Source of the DNA: Pikeienuella piscinae
GTDB lineage: Bacteria > Pseudomonadota > Alphaproteobacteria > Rhodobacterales > Rhodobacteraceae
Direction of reading: 5' to 3'
DNA length: 64,000 nt
Assembly: GCF_011044155.1 (NCBI RefSeq)
Contig: NZ_CP049056.1
Location: 1,240,001 to 1,304,000, forward strand
Positions 52,723-61,001 of this stretch are shown piece after piece. A model generated the notes under the pieces. It did no database searches and had not been told where the DNA came from. It saw only the letters and a list, made by a program, of their open reading frames with translations. Each line of letters opens with the position of its first letter. The first letter of the stretch is position 1. Both the position numbers and the translations under genes were made by a program.

Positions 52723-53036
52723 TCTACAATATCGCCAAATCCTGAAACGATCCCTGGCGGATGCCTCGCGCGGCCACGGGAGGGCGACGCATGCGAAGGC
52801 GAGCGCCGCCAAGCCTGTTTCCTACGGTCGACAGAAAGCGACCACGGACGGAGCTTTGACAGAGAGGTCCGGATAAATTCCCCGAACCGGCCCCAAACCC
52901 CAATCAAGCCATTGAGACATCCATCAAATGCAAGCTCCGCTCAAAGCGCGACGGCGACCGAATGACCGATTCTTTCGGCGCCGTTGACGGTCGGAGAATC
53001 AGGAATTCGGAAGATCGCTTCGAATGGTGAAGCCTA

Positions 53037-53067
53037 GAAAACCCGCCCTGGCGGCGGCCGGTTTCTC
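53037..53067 (-). terminator. Possible terminator of the peptide ABC/M20 operon
   Basis: Reading leftward from the ATPase stop, AAACC...CCGCCAGGGCGG...GTTTTCT can fold as a GC hairpin with a bulge, ending in a short T-rich run. Pairing is imperfect. Confidence 0.3.
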
Positions 53068-53087
53068 GCTCGACGGCGCTGCGGCCG

Positions 53088-54944
53088 CTAATCGCCGACG
53101 GCGAACTTGTGATTGCTGGAGGCGGCCTCGTATCTGATCGGCTTGGGACTCCAATTGGGCGGGCGGAGCGCGCTGACGGGCGTATCGACCGATAGCGGCC
53201 GGAACCGCGCGCGGCGGCCCGGGTCGATCGCCGGGACGGCCGAAATCAGTTTCTGCGTATAGGGATGCCTGGGGTCCGACAGCACTTTCCTGCGATCGCC
53301 GATCTCGACGATTTCGCCAGCGCGCATGACGGCGATATCATGGCTCATGCGCTCCACAACCGCCATGTCATGAGAAATGAACAGGTAGGAAATGCCGAAC
53401 TCTTCCTGAAGATCGATCATCAGATTGACAATCTGCGCCCGGACCGAAACATCCAGCGCCGAAACCGGCTCGTCCCCGACGATCAGTTTCGGATTGAGCG
53501 CGATGGCGCGGGCGATGCCGATTCTCTGACGCTGGCCGCCAGAGAATTCATGCGGATAGCGGTCCATATGCTCGGGCAGCAAGCCAACCTTTTCGAATAG
53601 CCATGCCACACGGTCCTCGAGCTCGGTTCCGGTCGCCCCGCGGTGGATGATCAGGGGCTCACCGACGATGTTGCCAGCCGTCTTGCGCGGATTGAGCGAG
53701 GCGTAAGGATCCTGGAACACGATCTGCAACTCTCCGCGAAGCCGGTCCATTTCCCGGTGCGTCAGCTTGGTCACGTCTGTCCCGTCCACCATCACCGACC
53801 CGGCGTCGGGCTCGATGAGGCGCAGAATGCAACGGCCGACGGTGGACTTGCCACTTCCGCTTTCCCCGACCAGCCCGAGAGTCCGGCCGCGGTCGATCTC
53901 GAAGCTGACGGATCGCGCGGCATGCACTTCGCCGACGATCCGCCGCAGCAGGCCCTTGCGCATCTGATAGGTCTTGGTCAGGTCAACCACCTTCAGGAGC
54001 GGCCCGGAATTCGGGTCGGCCGGAGGCGAAGCCTTCGCCGGAACAGCGTCCGGCCGGGCCCCTTCCTGGTCGATGATGGGAATCCGAACGGGGCCGGCGG
54101 AGTCGCGCGTCTCTCCCAGCTTGGGCACCACGCTCAGCAGGTTCCTCGTGTAGGTGGCCTGTGGCCTCAAGAGGACATCCACGGCCGAACCCTCTTCGAC
54201 CTTTTTTCCCTCCTTCATAATGACGACGCGGTCGCTCATCTCGCTCACTACGCTCAGGTCGTGAGAAATGAACAGGACCGAGGTCCCCAAGTCCTTCTGC
54301 AGGTGTTTGATTAGGCTCAGGATTTCCGCCTGCACGGTCACATCGAGCGCGGTGGTGGGTTCGTCCGCGATTAGCAGGCGCGGATTGCACGAGAGCGCCA
54401 TGGCGATCATCGCCCGCTGGCGCATTCCGCCCGAAAACTCATGCGGGTACTGATCCAGGCGTTTCTCGGCATCCGCGATGCGCACCCGATTGAGCATGTC
54501 GAGCGCGAGCGCGCGCGCCGCGCTGTCGGAAATTCCCTGGTGATAGCGGGCGGCGTCCGAAATTTGCCGGCCGATCGGAAACACCGGATTGAGCGATGTC
54601 ATCGGCTCCTGGAAGACCAGGCCGATCTCCAGCCCGCGGACGCGACGCAACAGCCGTTCGGGCGTCCGGGTCAGGTCCAGCGTTTCGCCGGACGCCGCGC
54701 GATAGAGGGACTTGCCTGATCGCAGGCTCCCGCCCCGCGCAGCGATCAACCCGACGGCAGCAAGCGTCGAGACGGATTTACCCGAGCCTGACTCCCCGAC
54801 CAGGGCGAGGGTTTCTCCCGCCCGCAGATCGAAGGTCAGACCGTCCACAACCGTTGTGAGGTTATCTCCCTGACCGAAGGTGATGGTCAAATCCTCGACC
54901 CTGAGAAGAGGATCTCTGGCATCGCCTGCCGGACGCAAATTCAT
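53088..54944 (-). CDS. Peptide/opine ABC transporter dual ATP-binding protein
   Basis: 618-residue protein with two complete ATPase domains (DppD- and DppF-like). Domain 1: GESGSGKSVST near residue 52, FSGGMRQRAMIA near residue 170, LLIADEPTTALD near residue 192. Domain 2: GESGSGKSTVGRC near residue 360, FSGGQRQRIGIA near residue 465, IVGDEPVSALD near residue 487. Each ends in the oligopeptide-binding C-terminal extension with RHPYT-type motifs. The ATG overlaps the M20 stop. It energises the two permeases at 59106-60919. Confidence 0.94.
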   Translation of the reverse strand: MNLRPAGDARDPLLRVEDLTITFGQGDNLTTVVDGLTFDLRAGETLALVGESGSGKSVSTLAAVGLIAARGGSLRSGKSLYRAASGETLDLTRTPERLLRRVRGLEIGLVFQEPMTSLNPVFPIGRQISDAARYHQGISDSAARALALDMLNRVRIADAEKRLDQYPHEFSGGMRQRAMIAMALSCNPRLLIADEPTTALDVTVQAEILSLIKHLQKDLGTSVLFISHDLSVVSEMSDRVVIMKEGKKVEEGSAVDVLLRPQATYTRNLLSVVPKLGETRDSAGPVRIPIIDQEGARPDAVPAKASPPADPNSGPLLKVVDLTKTYQMRKGLLRRIVGEVHAARSVSFEIDRGRTLGLVGESGSGKSTVGRCILRLIEPDAGSVMVDGTDVTKLTHREMDRLRGELQIVFQDPYASLNPRKTAGNIVGEPLIIHRGATGTELEDRVAWLFEKVGLLPEHMDRYPHEFSGGQRQRIGIARAIALNPKLIVGDEPVSALDVSVRAQIVNLMIDLQEEFGISYLFISHDMAVVERMSHDIAVMRAGEIVEIGDRRKVLSDPRHPYTQKLISAVPAIDPGRRARFRPLSVDTPVSALRPPNWSPKPIRYEAASSNHKFAVGD

Positions 54945-56131
54945 GGGCCGTCGACTCCATTCCGACGCAGCCGCAGTTCGAGGGCGTCGAGAAAGCCGAG
55001 CCCGGCGGCGAGTTGATCGATCTCGATATACTCGTCGATCCTGTGAGCCTGCAGCACATCGCCCGGCCCCATGATGACGGTCGAGATCCCCGCCGCGTGA
55101 AAGAATCCCGCCTCGGATCCGTAGGCGGCGGTATCGCCACCTTCACAGCCGGTGAGTTCCTGGACAAGGCGAAACGCCGGGCCGGACGGGTCCGAGAACG
55201 TCGGCTCGGCGCCGGTTTCCCTGGTCACGATCCGCGACCCGATATCGGCGACCGGAATGACCTTTTCCAGGGACCGGGCGACCAGCACGCCGAGACGGTC
55301 GAGAACCGCCTGAACCTCCACCCCCGGCACCGGACGCAATTCCCACAGAATTCTGCATTGTGGCGGCACGACATTGGTGGCCAGCCCCCCTTCGATGCGC
55401 CCGACATTGATTGTCGAGAAAGAAGGGGTCATGTCGGCGACGTTGACGCCACGAGACAGTTCCTCGCCAAGCGCTTCCAGAGCCGAGATGAACGCCACGG
55501 CGATACGAATGGCGCTGATCCCGTCCCCGGGGCGGCTTGAATGCGCGGGTTCCCCGAGGAACCGCGTCTCATAGGCGAGATACCCCTTGTGGGCCACGAT
55601 AGGCCGCATGCTGGTCGGCTCGACGACGAACACCATACCCGGCTTCGGCAGGGTCCGACCAAATTCGGAAATGATGCCCGGCACCCCGAGGCAGCCCAGT
55701 TCCTCATCATAGGAAAGCGCAAGGTGAATCGGAATCGGCGACGATTTCGCATCGAACCGTTTGGCGAAGGCCAGCGCACAGGCGATCGACCCCTTCATGT
55801 CACATGCGCCGCGCCCGTGCAGACGATCGCCACGCCGCGACAGTTCGAAAGGCGGACTCGCCCAGTCCGCGGCGTCTGCCGGAACCACGTCAGAATGGCC
55901 CGAGAGCACCAGCCCGCCGTCCCTCACCGGACCGAGGGTGGCGAAAAGATTCGCCTTCCTTCCGTCCGGCGACGGGAGAATGGAGGTGGTCGCGCCAAGC
56001 TCGGAAAGCAGGGCGTTCACCCAGGTGACGAGCTCCATGTTCGACCGGTGCGACGTGGTGTCGAACGCGACCAACTGCTCGAGGATGCCGACGGCCGCGG
56101 CGAGATGTTCTTCTGGCACGTTCATGGTCAT
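54941..56131 (-). CDS. M20-family deacylase (acetylornithine-deacetylase-like)
   Basis: 396-residue metallopeptidase. LSGHSDVVPAD near residue 76 (metal His), HGRGACDMKGS near residue 104 (bridging Asp), YDEELGCLGVPG near residue 134 (catalytic Glu) and the dimerisation-domain His in EPAHSSRPGDG near residue 190 are intact. It hydrolyses an N-acyl amino acid or small peptide in the cytoplasm. It is coupled to the downstream ATPase and starts 1 base after the dehydratase stop. Confidence 0.9.
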   Translation of the reverse strand: MTMNVPEEHLAAAVGILEQLVAFDTTSHRSNMELVTWVNALLSELGATTSILPSPDGRKANLFATLGPVRDGGLVLSGHSDVVPADAADWASPPFELSRRGDRLHGRGACDMKGSIACALAFAKRFDAKSSPIPIHLALSYDEELGCLGVPGIISEFGRTLPKPGMVFVVEPTSMRPIVAHKGYLAYETRFLGEPAHSSRPGDGISAIRIAVAFISALEALGEELSRGVNVADMTPSFSTINVGRIEGGLATNVVPPQCRILWELRPVPGVEVQAVLDRLGVLVARSLEKVIPVADIGSRIVTRETGAEPTFSDPSGPAFRLVQELTGCEGGDTAAYGSEAGFFHAAGISTVIMGPGDVLQAHRIDEYIEIDQLAAGLGFLDALELRLRRNGVDGP

Positions 56132-56132
56132 T

Positions 56133-57170
56133 TCACGCGCCGCCCAATTGCGGACTGCCCAGGGCGCGCGCGATCATGCCGCTATCGACATTCGCACCCG
56201 AAACCACCAGCACGACAGTCTTTCCCTTGATCTCTTCCCTGTCGCGATAGGCGCGCGCCAGCACCGATGCCGCGCCGGGCTCGACCAGCAGATGGCCGAG
56301 GACCATCATAGAGTGCATGGCGCTCAGAAGCTCATCGTCCGTAACCAGCCGACAGTCGTCGACCCAATTCAGAATCCCGTCGAGCGCCCGCACGGCCGGC
56401 ACCCGGCAGACGATGCAATCCGCGAAAGTGTCGATCTCCCGTTCAACCGGTTTTCCGGCGTGGAAACTTTCGTACATCGCCGGCGCGCCGTGTGACTGCA
56501 CCGCGATGACCTCGGCCTGCTCTTGGCGATTTCTCGCCGACAGGCCGATCCCCGACGCAAGGACGCCGCTTCCCATCGGAGTATAAATCCGATCGATGCC
56601 GTCCAGACCCTCGGCGATTTCAAGACCGACTGTCGCCGCGCCCTCGATCATCGCGACCGACTCGCCATCATCCACGAAGGTCGCATTGCGCTCTTCGGCG
56701 AAATTGCGAGCATGTTCCTTGGCGGCGTCTATGTCGCGACCGATCTCGTGCACCGTCCCCCCGAACAGGGCGATCATGCGTTTCTTGATCGCCACGCTGT
56801 TGAGCGGGAGGAAGATATCGGCGGGAACGCCCACCATCTTTGCGGCATATGCGACGCCCTGGCCGTGATTACCGGTCGAAGATGTCACCGCGCCACGACA
56901 GCTTCCCGCCTCCTGCGCCAGAAGGATGTGGTTCAATGCGCCGCGGGCCTTGAAGCTCGCGATCGGCGAGATCGTCTCGACCTTCAACCAGACTTGCGCC
57001 CCCAGAAAGTCCGACAGGCCCATGGAATACTCCAAGGGGGTCGCGTGAAAATGCTTCGCCAGCCGCCTGCTCGCATCGAGAACACCCTCGAACGTGGGTG
57101 TTCCATCCCGTGTCTCAGACTGGGCCGCCGCAGTTTCCGGTCCGCCGGATGTTTGATTAGTTCGGGCCAT
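56133..57170 (-). CDS. Threonine/serine dehydratase-like PLP enzyme
   Basis: 345-residue fold-type II PLP enzyme without a C-terminal ACT domain, so of the catabolic type. The cofactor Lys is in IASFKARGALNH near residue 73, the cofactor-phosphate region is SSTGNHGQGVAYAAK near residue 97 and PMGSGVLASGIG near residue 195. The N-terminal ~25 residues are extra and polar. It resembles threonine ammonia-lyases and the EutB-type dehydratases of hydroxyectoine breakdown; no other ectoine genes are here. Divergent from the Lrp gene. Confidence 0.85.
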   Translation of the reverse strand: MARTNQTSGGPETAAAQSETRDGTPTFEGVLDASRRLAKHFHATPLEYSMGLSDFLGAQVWLKVETISPIASFKARGALNHILLAQEAGSCRGAVTSSTGNHGQGVAYAAKMVGVPADIFLPLNSVAIKKRMIALFGGTVHEIGRDIDAAKEHARNFAEERNATFVDDGESVAMIEGAATVGLEIAEGLDGIDRIYTPMGSGVLASGIGLSARNRQEQAEVIAVQSHGAPAMYESFHAGKPVEREIDTFADCIVCRVPAVRALDGILNWVDDCRLVTDDELLSAMHSMMVLGHLLVEPGAASVLARAYRDREEIKGKTVVLVVSGANVDSGMIARALGSPQLGGA

Positions 57171-57307
57171 TGATCATCATTTTCCTGCTGAAATTGATCG
57201 ATAGAAACAAGATACGGGAGAATATTTGTGGATTTGCTTCATAATTTTCTCATATGTTGCGCCGCGGTTCAAAAAAGCACGCCGAATGAAACGCGGAAGG
57301 ACTCCAC
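57171..57307. promoter_or_regulatory. AT-rich divergent promoter region controlled by Lrp-type regulator (inferred)
   Basis: 137 bases between the dehydratase and Lrp genes, far richer in A/T than the flanks. GAGAA (57218-57222) and TTCTC (57247-57251) are inverted arms around AATATTTG, and ATTGATCGAT lies near 57193. Lrp-type proteins favour such tracts, usually acting on their own divergent promoter; the precise site cannot be fixed by eye. Confidence 0.35.
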
Positions 57308-57802
57308 ATGCCCGTTCAGCTTGATGACCTCGACCTTCGCCTCTTGAGAGAGCTGCAAAGAAGCAATCAGCTGCCGGTTTCGGAGCTTGCCGACCGGGTG
57401 CACAGTTCGCCAGCCACTTGCATTCGTCGCGTGAAACGCATGCGGGAAGAGGGCGTCATCGTCGCGGATGTCTCGATCATCGACCCCGCCATGTTCGGCA
57501 AGAGCATGACCGTCATCGTCGAGGTCACCATCGAACGCGAGCGACCGGAACTGATCGATCTCTTCAAGAGATCCGTCTTGAAGAACGAGCGGATATTGCA
57601 CTGCTACTACGTCACCGGGGACGCAGATTTCGTGCTGCTCGTTCATGTCGCCGATATGGAGGAATACGATGCGATCATCACCGACCTCTTTCACGACAAC
57701 ACGAACATCAAGCAGTTCAAGTCCTTGATCGCCATCCGCAAGATCAAGAGTTCCACCCACTACCCCGTTACGCGATATACTGGGGCGGAATCGGCCCGCT
57801 GA
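57308..57802 (+). CDS. Lrp/AsnC-family transcriptional regulator
   Basis: 164-residue regulator. N-terminal helix-turn-helix: LDLRLLRELQRSNQLPVSELADRVHSSPATCIRRVKRMREEGVI (residues ~8-51, landmark pattern). The C-terminal RAM ligand-binding domain follows (VEVTIERERPELI, CYYVTGDADFVLLVHVADMEEYD). GGAAGGA precedes the ATG. Set within the amino-acid catabolic cluster, it likely senses the imported amino acid. Confidence 0.94.
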   Translation: MPVQLDDLDLRLLRELQRSNQLPVSELADRVHSSPATCIRRVKRMREEGVIVADVSIIDPAMFGKSMTVIVEVTIERERPELIDLFKRSVLKNERILHCYYVTGDADFVLLVHVADMEEYDAIITDLFHDNTNIKQFKSLIAIRKIKSSTHYPVTRYTGAESAR

Positions 57803-57805
57803 CCG

Positions 57806-59065
57806 TCACGCGGTAAGCCGGCCGTTCTCCACCGATTGCGATCCGCTCTGGTAAACGTGGCGAATATTCCCCGAATCCAGCAGGATGGAGAGGTCGGCTT
57901 CGACATCTCCATCCACCACGATGACGTCGGCGTATTTGCCGGGTTCGAGGGTGCCAATCGCATCGCCAAATCTAATCGCCTCCGCGGCGGCCCCTGTCGC
58001 CATGTGGATCGCTTCGATGGCGGAAACGCCGACCAGTCGGTGGTAAAGAACGATCTCGAGAGCATTTTCGCCATGCGGCGTCAGATCGGGAATGCCGCAA
58101 TCCGAACCCAGGGCGATCTTCACCCCCTTTCTGGCGGCCATGCGCAGGTTTTCAGGATACACATCCATGATCTCGGCCGACGACGCGACGATGTGTTCCG
58201 AATAGCCAAGTTCCTTCGCGCGCGTCGCCTGCCTGTCGAAGGGATAGAGCGTCGAGATCAGCCAGGCGTCATGCTCGACCATCAGTTCCGCCGCTTCCTC
58301 GTCGATGAGGCAACCGTGTTCGATGGTGTTGACCCCGGCCAGAACCGCGCGCTTGATCCCTTCGGCCCCGACGGCATGGGCGGCGACATGCTTGCCGCGC
58401 TGCCGCGCCTCGTCGCAGATGACGCGCATTTCCTCGATCGAGAACTCCGGCCCACCCGACCACTCGCCACCGCCGGCGCGTGTGGCGAAGATCTTGATAA
58501 CATCCGCGCCAGCCTTCAGTTGCCGCCGCGTGACGGTGCGCAGGGCATCGACGCCATCGGCCTCGATGACGCCAGCGTCCCAGCCATGCCCGCCGGTCAT
58601 CGCGATTCCGCCGCCGCATGCGAGAATCCTTGGCCCCGGCAGGTAGCCGTTCCTGACGGCCTCGCGCAGCACGATGTCGCTGCCGCCCGCCGAGACGCCG
58701 ACATCGCGGACCGTCGTGAACCCGGCGCAAAGAGTCTTGCGGCATGAATATGCGCCCGACGCGACATCCCGCCCGGCCTTGTCGGTCAAGGCGAAAAAAC
58801 CGCTTTCCTGTTCGCTCATGACCGTGGCGAACGAGATCCAGGACCGCGGCTCGTGCAGGGTTTCGCCATAGGTGATGTGGACATGGGGATCCACCAGTCC
58901 GGGCATTACGGTCTTGCCGGCGACATCCACAACCCTGGCGTCCGGGTCCTGAGGCCCGCTGCTCCCGACCGATACGATGCGTTCGCCGTCAATTACGACA
59001 TCACCCGTGACCGCCGCCGCACCGGTGCCGTCGATGATCTTGCCGCCCTTCAGGATAATGGTCAT
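57806..59065 (-). CDS. Metal-dependent amidohydrolase (imidazolonepropionase/prolidase-like)
   Basis: 419-residue TIM-barrel hydrolase with the flanking beta-sandwich. HxH in GLVDPHVHITYGE near residue 62, a Lys in IKIFATRAGGGEWSGG near residue 191 (likely carbamylated metal ligand), HVAAHAVGAEGIKRA near residue 227, TIEHGCLID near residue 249 and the final Asp in LGSDCGIPD near residue 319 are in order. It would cleave a peptide or cyclic amide bond. It is last in the leftward unit SBP-permease-permease-amidohydrolase. Confidence 0.9.
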   Translation of the reverse strand: MTIILKGGKIIDGTGAAAVTGDVVIDGERIVSVGSSGPQDPDARVVDVAGKTVMPGLVDPHVHITYGETLHEPRSWISFATVMSEQESGFFALTDKAGRDVASGAYSCRKTLCAGFTTVRDVGVSAGGSDIVLREAVRNGYLPGPRILACGGGIAMTGGHGWDAGVIEADGVDALRTVTRRQLKAGADVIKIFATRAGGGEWSGGPEFSIEEMRVICDEARQRGKHVAAHAVGAEGIKRAVLAGVNTIEHGCLIDEEAAELMVEHDAWLISTLYPFDRQATRAKELGYSEHIVASSAEIMDVYPENLRMAARKGVKIALGSDCGIPDLTPHGENALEIVLYHRLVGVSAIEAIHMATGAAAEAIRFGDAIGTLEPGKYADVIVVDGDVEADLSILLDSGNIRHVYQSGSQSVENGRLTA

Positions 59066-59105
59066 CCGCCTTCACGCTCCTCGTTGTTTCGTCGTCTTGT
59101 TTCGG

Positions 59106-59978
59106 TCAACTGAGATTTCGCAATCGCGGGTCGAGAGCGTCCCGCAAACCATCCCCCAACTGGTTCAGGCTGAGCACGATCAGCATGATGCCCAGACCGG
59201 GAAAGATGGTGATCCAGGGCGCAATCGACATATAGGTCCGCCCATCGCTGAGAATACCGCCCCACGACGGGGCCGGCGGCTGGACGCCGACGCCGAGAAA
59301 ACTCAAACCGGCTTCCGCGATGACCGCGTAGGCGAAGATGAAACTGCCCTGCACCAGAATCGCCGGCAGCAACTGCGGCAGGATGTAGTGAAAGACGATA
59401 CGCGGCGGACTGGCCCCCACCGCGCGTGCGGCTTCGACATAAGGCTCCTCGCAGATCGACAATGTCAGCCCGCGCGCGATACGCGCCAGCCGCGGAATAT
59501 AGGCGATCGATAGCGCGAAGATGAGATTGCCAAGGTTGTTCCCGAGGATCGCGAGCAGAGCGATCGCCAGCAAGATGGCCGGGATCGCCATGAAGGCTTC
59601 CATGATCCGCATCAACGCCAGGTCGAGAAACCCGCGCACATAGCCGGATACGACGCCGATGACGCTTCCGAGAATGGTCGTGGCGCCCATCGTCGCGGCG
59701 CCGATCAGCAGCGAATACCTCGCGCCATAAGCGACTCTGCTGAAGATATCCCGCCCGAACGCGTCGGTTCCGAAGGGATGGGCGAGGCTCGGCGGCTTCA
59801 ACCTGTCCAGGATCGCCGTCGCCTCGGGCCGATAGGCGACGATCACAGGCGCCAGCACCGCAAGCATCACCAGCGCCACGAGTGTCGAAACCGCGAACAG
59901 CAGCTGGCCGCTGCCGGTTCCGAGCCGATACAAGGCGACGATCCGGCCCGTCCGGGCGCTGAGACCCGAGCCGCTCAT
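59106..59978 (-). CDS. Peptide ABC transporter permease (DppC type)
   Basis: 290-residue permease. HPFGTDAFGRDIFSRVAYGAR near residue 59 and the EAA loop YVEAARAVGASPPRIVFHYIL near residue 185 (landmarks) are DppC hallmarks, with about six helices. The ATG at 59978 overlaps the DppB-type stop; the frame is open further upstream but not coding. Confidence 0.93.
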   Translation of the reverse strand: MSGSGLSARTGRIVALYRLGTGSGQLLFAVSTLVALVMLAVLAPVIVAYRPEATAILDRLKPPSLAHPFGTDAFGRDIFSRVAYGARYSLLIGAATMGATTILGSVIGVVSGYVRGFLDLALMRIMEAFMAIPAILLAIALLAILGNNLGNLIFALSIAYIPRLARIARGLTLSICEEPYVEAARAVGASPPRIVFHYILPQLLPAILVQGSFIFAYAVIAEAGLSFLGVGVQPPAPSWGGILSDGRTYMSIAPWITIFPGLGIMLIVLSLNQLGDGLRDALDPRLRNLS

Positions 59979-60919
59979 GAAGCGCTGATCCTCGGGTCGA
60001 CGATGCGATAGAGGATATCGGTCAACGTGTTGATCAGAACATACGCGATGCCAACCACCACCAGGGCGCCCTGAATCACCGGGTAGTCGCGATAGCCGAC
60101 GGCGCTGACGATCAACTGGCCCAGCCCGGGAAGGCTGAAAATCTGCTCGGTCACCAGGGCGCCGCCCAGAACCTCGGCGAAGATCATGGCGAGAACCGTC
60201 AATATGCTGGTCAGCCCGTTGCGCAGGGCGTGATTGAACAGGATCGATCGTTCGGGCAGGCCCTTGGCGCGCGCCACCATGATATAGTCCTGCCCCAAGA
60301 TTTCGAGCATGGCCGAGCGTGTCATGCGGGCGACCTGCGCCATCTGGATGAAGCCCAGGCTGAGCGACGGCAGCAACATGTGCCGGAAGGCCTGCCATGG
60401 ATCATCGAAGGGAGAGACATAGCCGCCCGTGGGCAGGATACCGATCCAGACGCCGACGACCAGGATCAGGATCAGGCCGAACCAGAAACTGGGGATCGAC
60501 ATACCGCCGAGCGACAGGAACATCAGCACCCGGTCGACCAGCTTGCCCCGCCGCGCCGCCGCGATCACGCCCGCCGGGATGCCCAGCACGATCGCCCACA
60601 GCAGGCTGAGCGCGGCAAGCAGGAGGCTGATGGGCAAGCGCTCGCCGATCGCCGAAAGAACGTCCTGATTCAGAAAGGACGAATGGCCAAGATCGCCCCG
60701 GGCGACATGCGCAAGGTAGAGCAGGTAGCGCTGCAGGAACCCCTGGTCCAGCCCAAGGCGCGCCCGCATCTCGACCATGCGTTCCGGCGTCGCGTCGATG
60801 CCGAGCATGACCGTCGCCGGATCCCCTGGCACGAGATACAGCAGAGAAAAGGCGATGCTGACGATGAGCACGCAGAGCGGCAGAAGGGTGATCGACCTTA
60901 CGACAAGGAACTTCAACAT
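59975..60919 (-). CDS. Peptide ABC transporter permease (DppB type)
   Basis: 314-residue permease with six helices. VRSITLLPLCVLIVSIAFSLLYLVPGDP near residue 7 (landmark) and the EAA loop YIMVARAKGLPERSILFNHALRN near residue 205 (landmark), followed by a C-terminal IVDPRI, match DppB. It follows the binding-protein gene after a stem-loop. Confidence 0.93.
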   Translation of the reverse strand: MLKFLVVRSITLLPLCVLIVSIAFSLLYLVPGDPATVMLGIDATPERMVEMRARLGLDQGFLQRYLLYLAHVARGDLGHSSFLNQDVLSAIGERLPISLLLAALSLLWAIVLGIPAGVIAAARRGKLVDRVLMFLSLGGMSIPSFWFGLILILVVGVWIGILPTGGYVSPFDDPWQAFRHMLLPSLSLGFIQMAQVARMTRSAMLEILGQDYIMVARAKGLPERSILFNHALRNGLTSILTVLAMIFAEVLGGALVTEQIFSLPGLGQLIVSAVGYRDYPVIQGALVVVGIAYVLINTLTDILYRIVDPRISAS

Positions 60920-60967
60920 TCGATACGCTCTTCCGCTCCGAAGCCCCCGCGCCTTCGATTACAGGCG

Positions 60968-60996
60968 CGCGCCGGCGGCTGTACCCCGCCGGCGCG
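60968..60996 (-). other. Perfect intercistronic stem-loop after peptide-binding-protein gene
   Basis: CGCGCCGGCGG (60968-60978) and CCGCCGGCGCG (60986-60996) form an 11-bp perfect stem with a 7-base loop, 5 bases past the binding-protein stop and before the DppB-type gene. Confidence 0.75.
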
Positions 60997-61001
60997 TGTG
61001 G

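Larger units (their letters stand above)
52646..53087. other. 442-base intergenic region, no gene seen
   Basis: Separates two leftward operons. It holds the promoter region of the amino-acid ABC operon with a TTGTCAACAA operator candidate near 52713 and, at its right end, a possible terminator of the peptide ABC operon. Open frames here are short, on either strand, and lack ribosome sites. Confidence 0.6.

Noticed and set aside
56133-57170. Hydroxyectoine degradation gene eutB
   Set aside because: Some resemblance, and an Lrp regulator is nearby, but the ectoine hydrolase and the cyclodeaminase-like eutC are not in the window; called only as a dehydratase-like enzyme.
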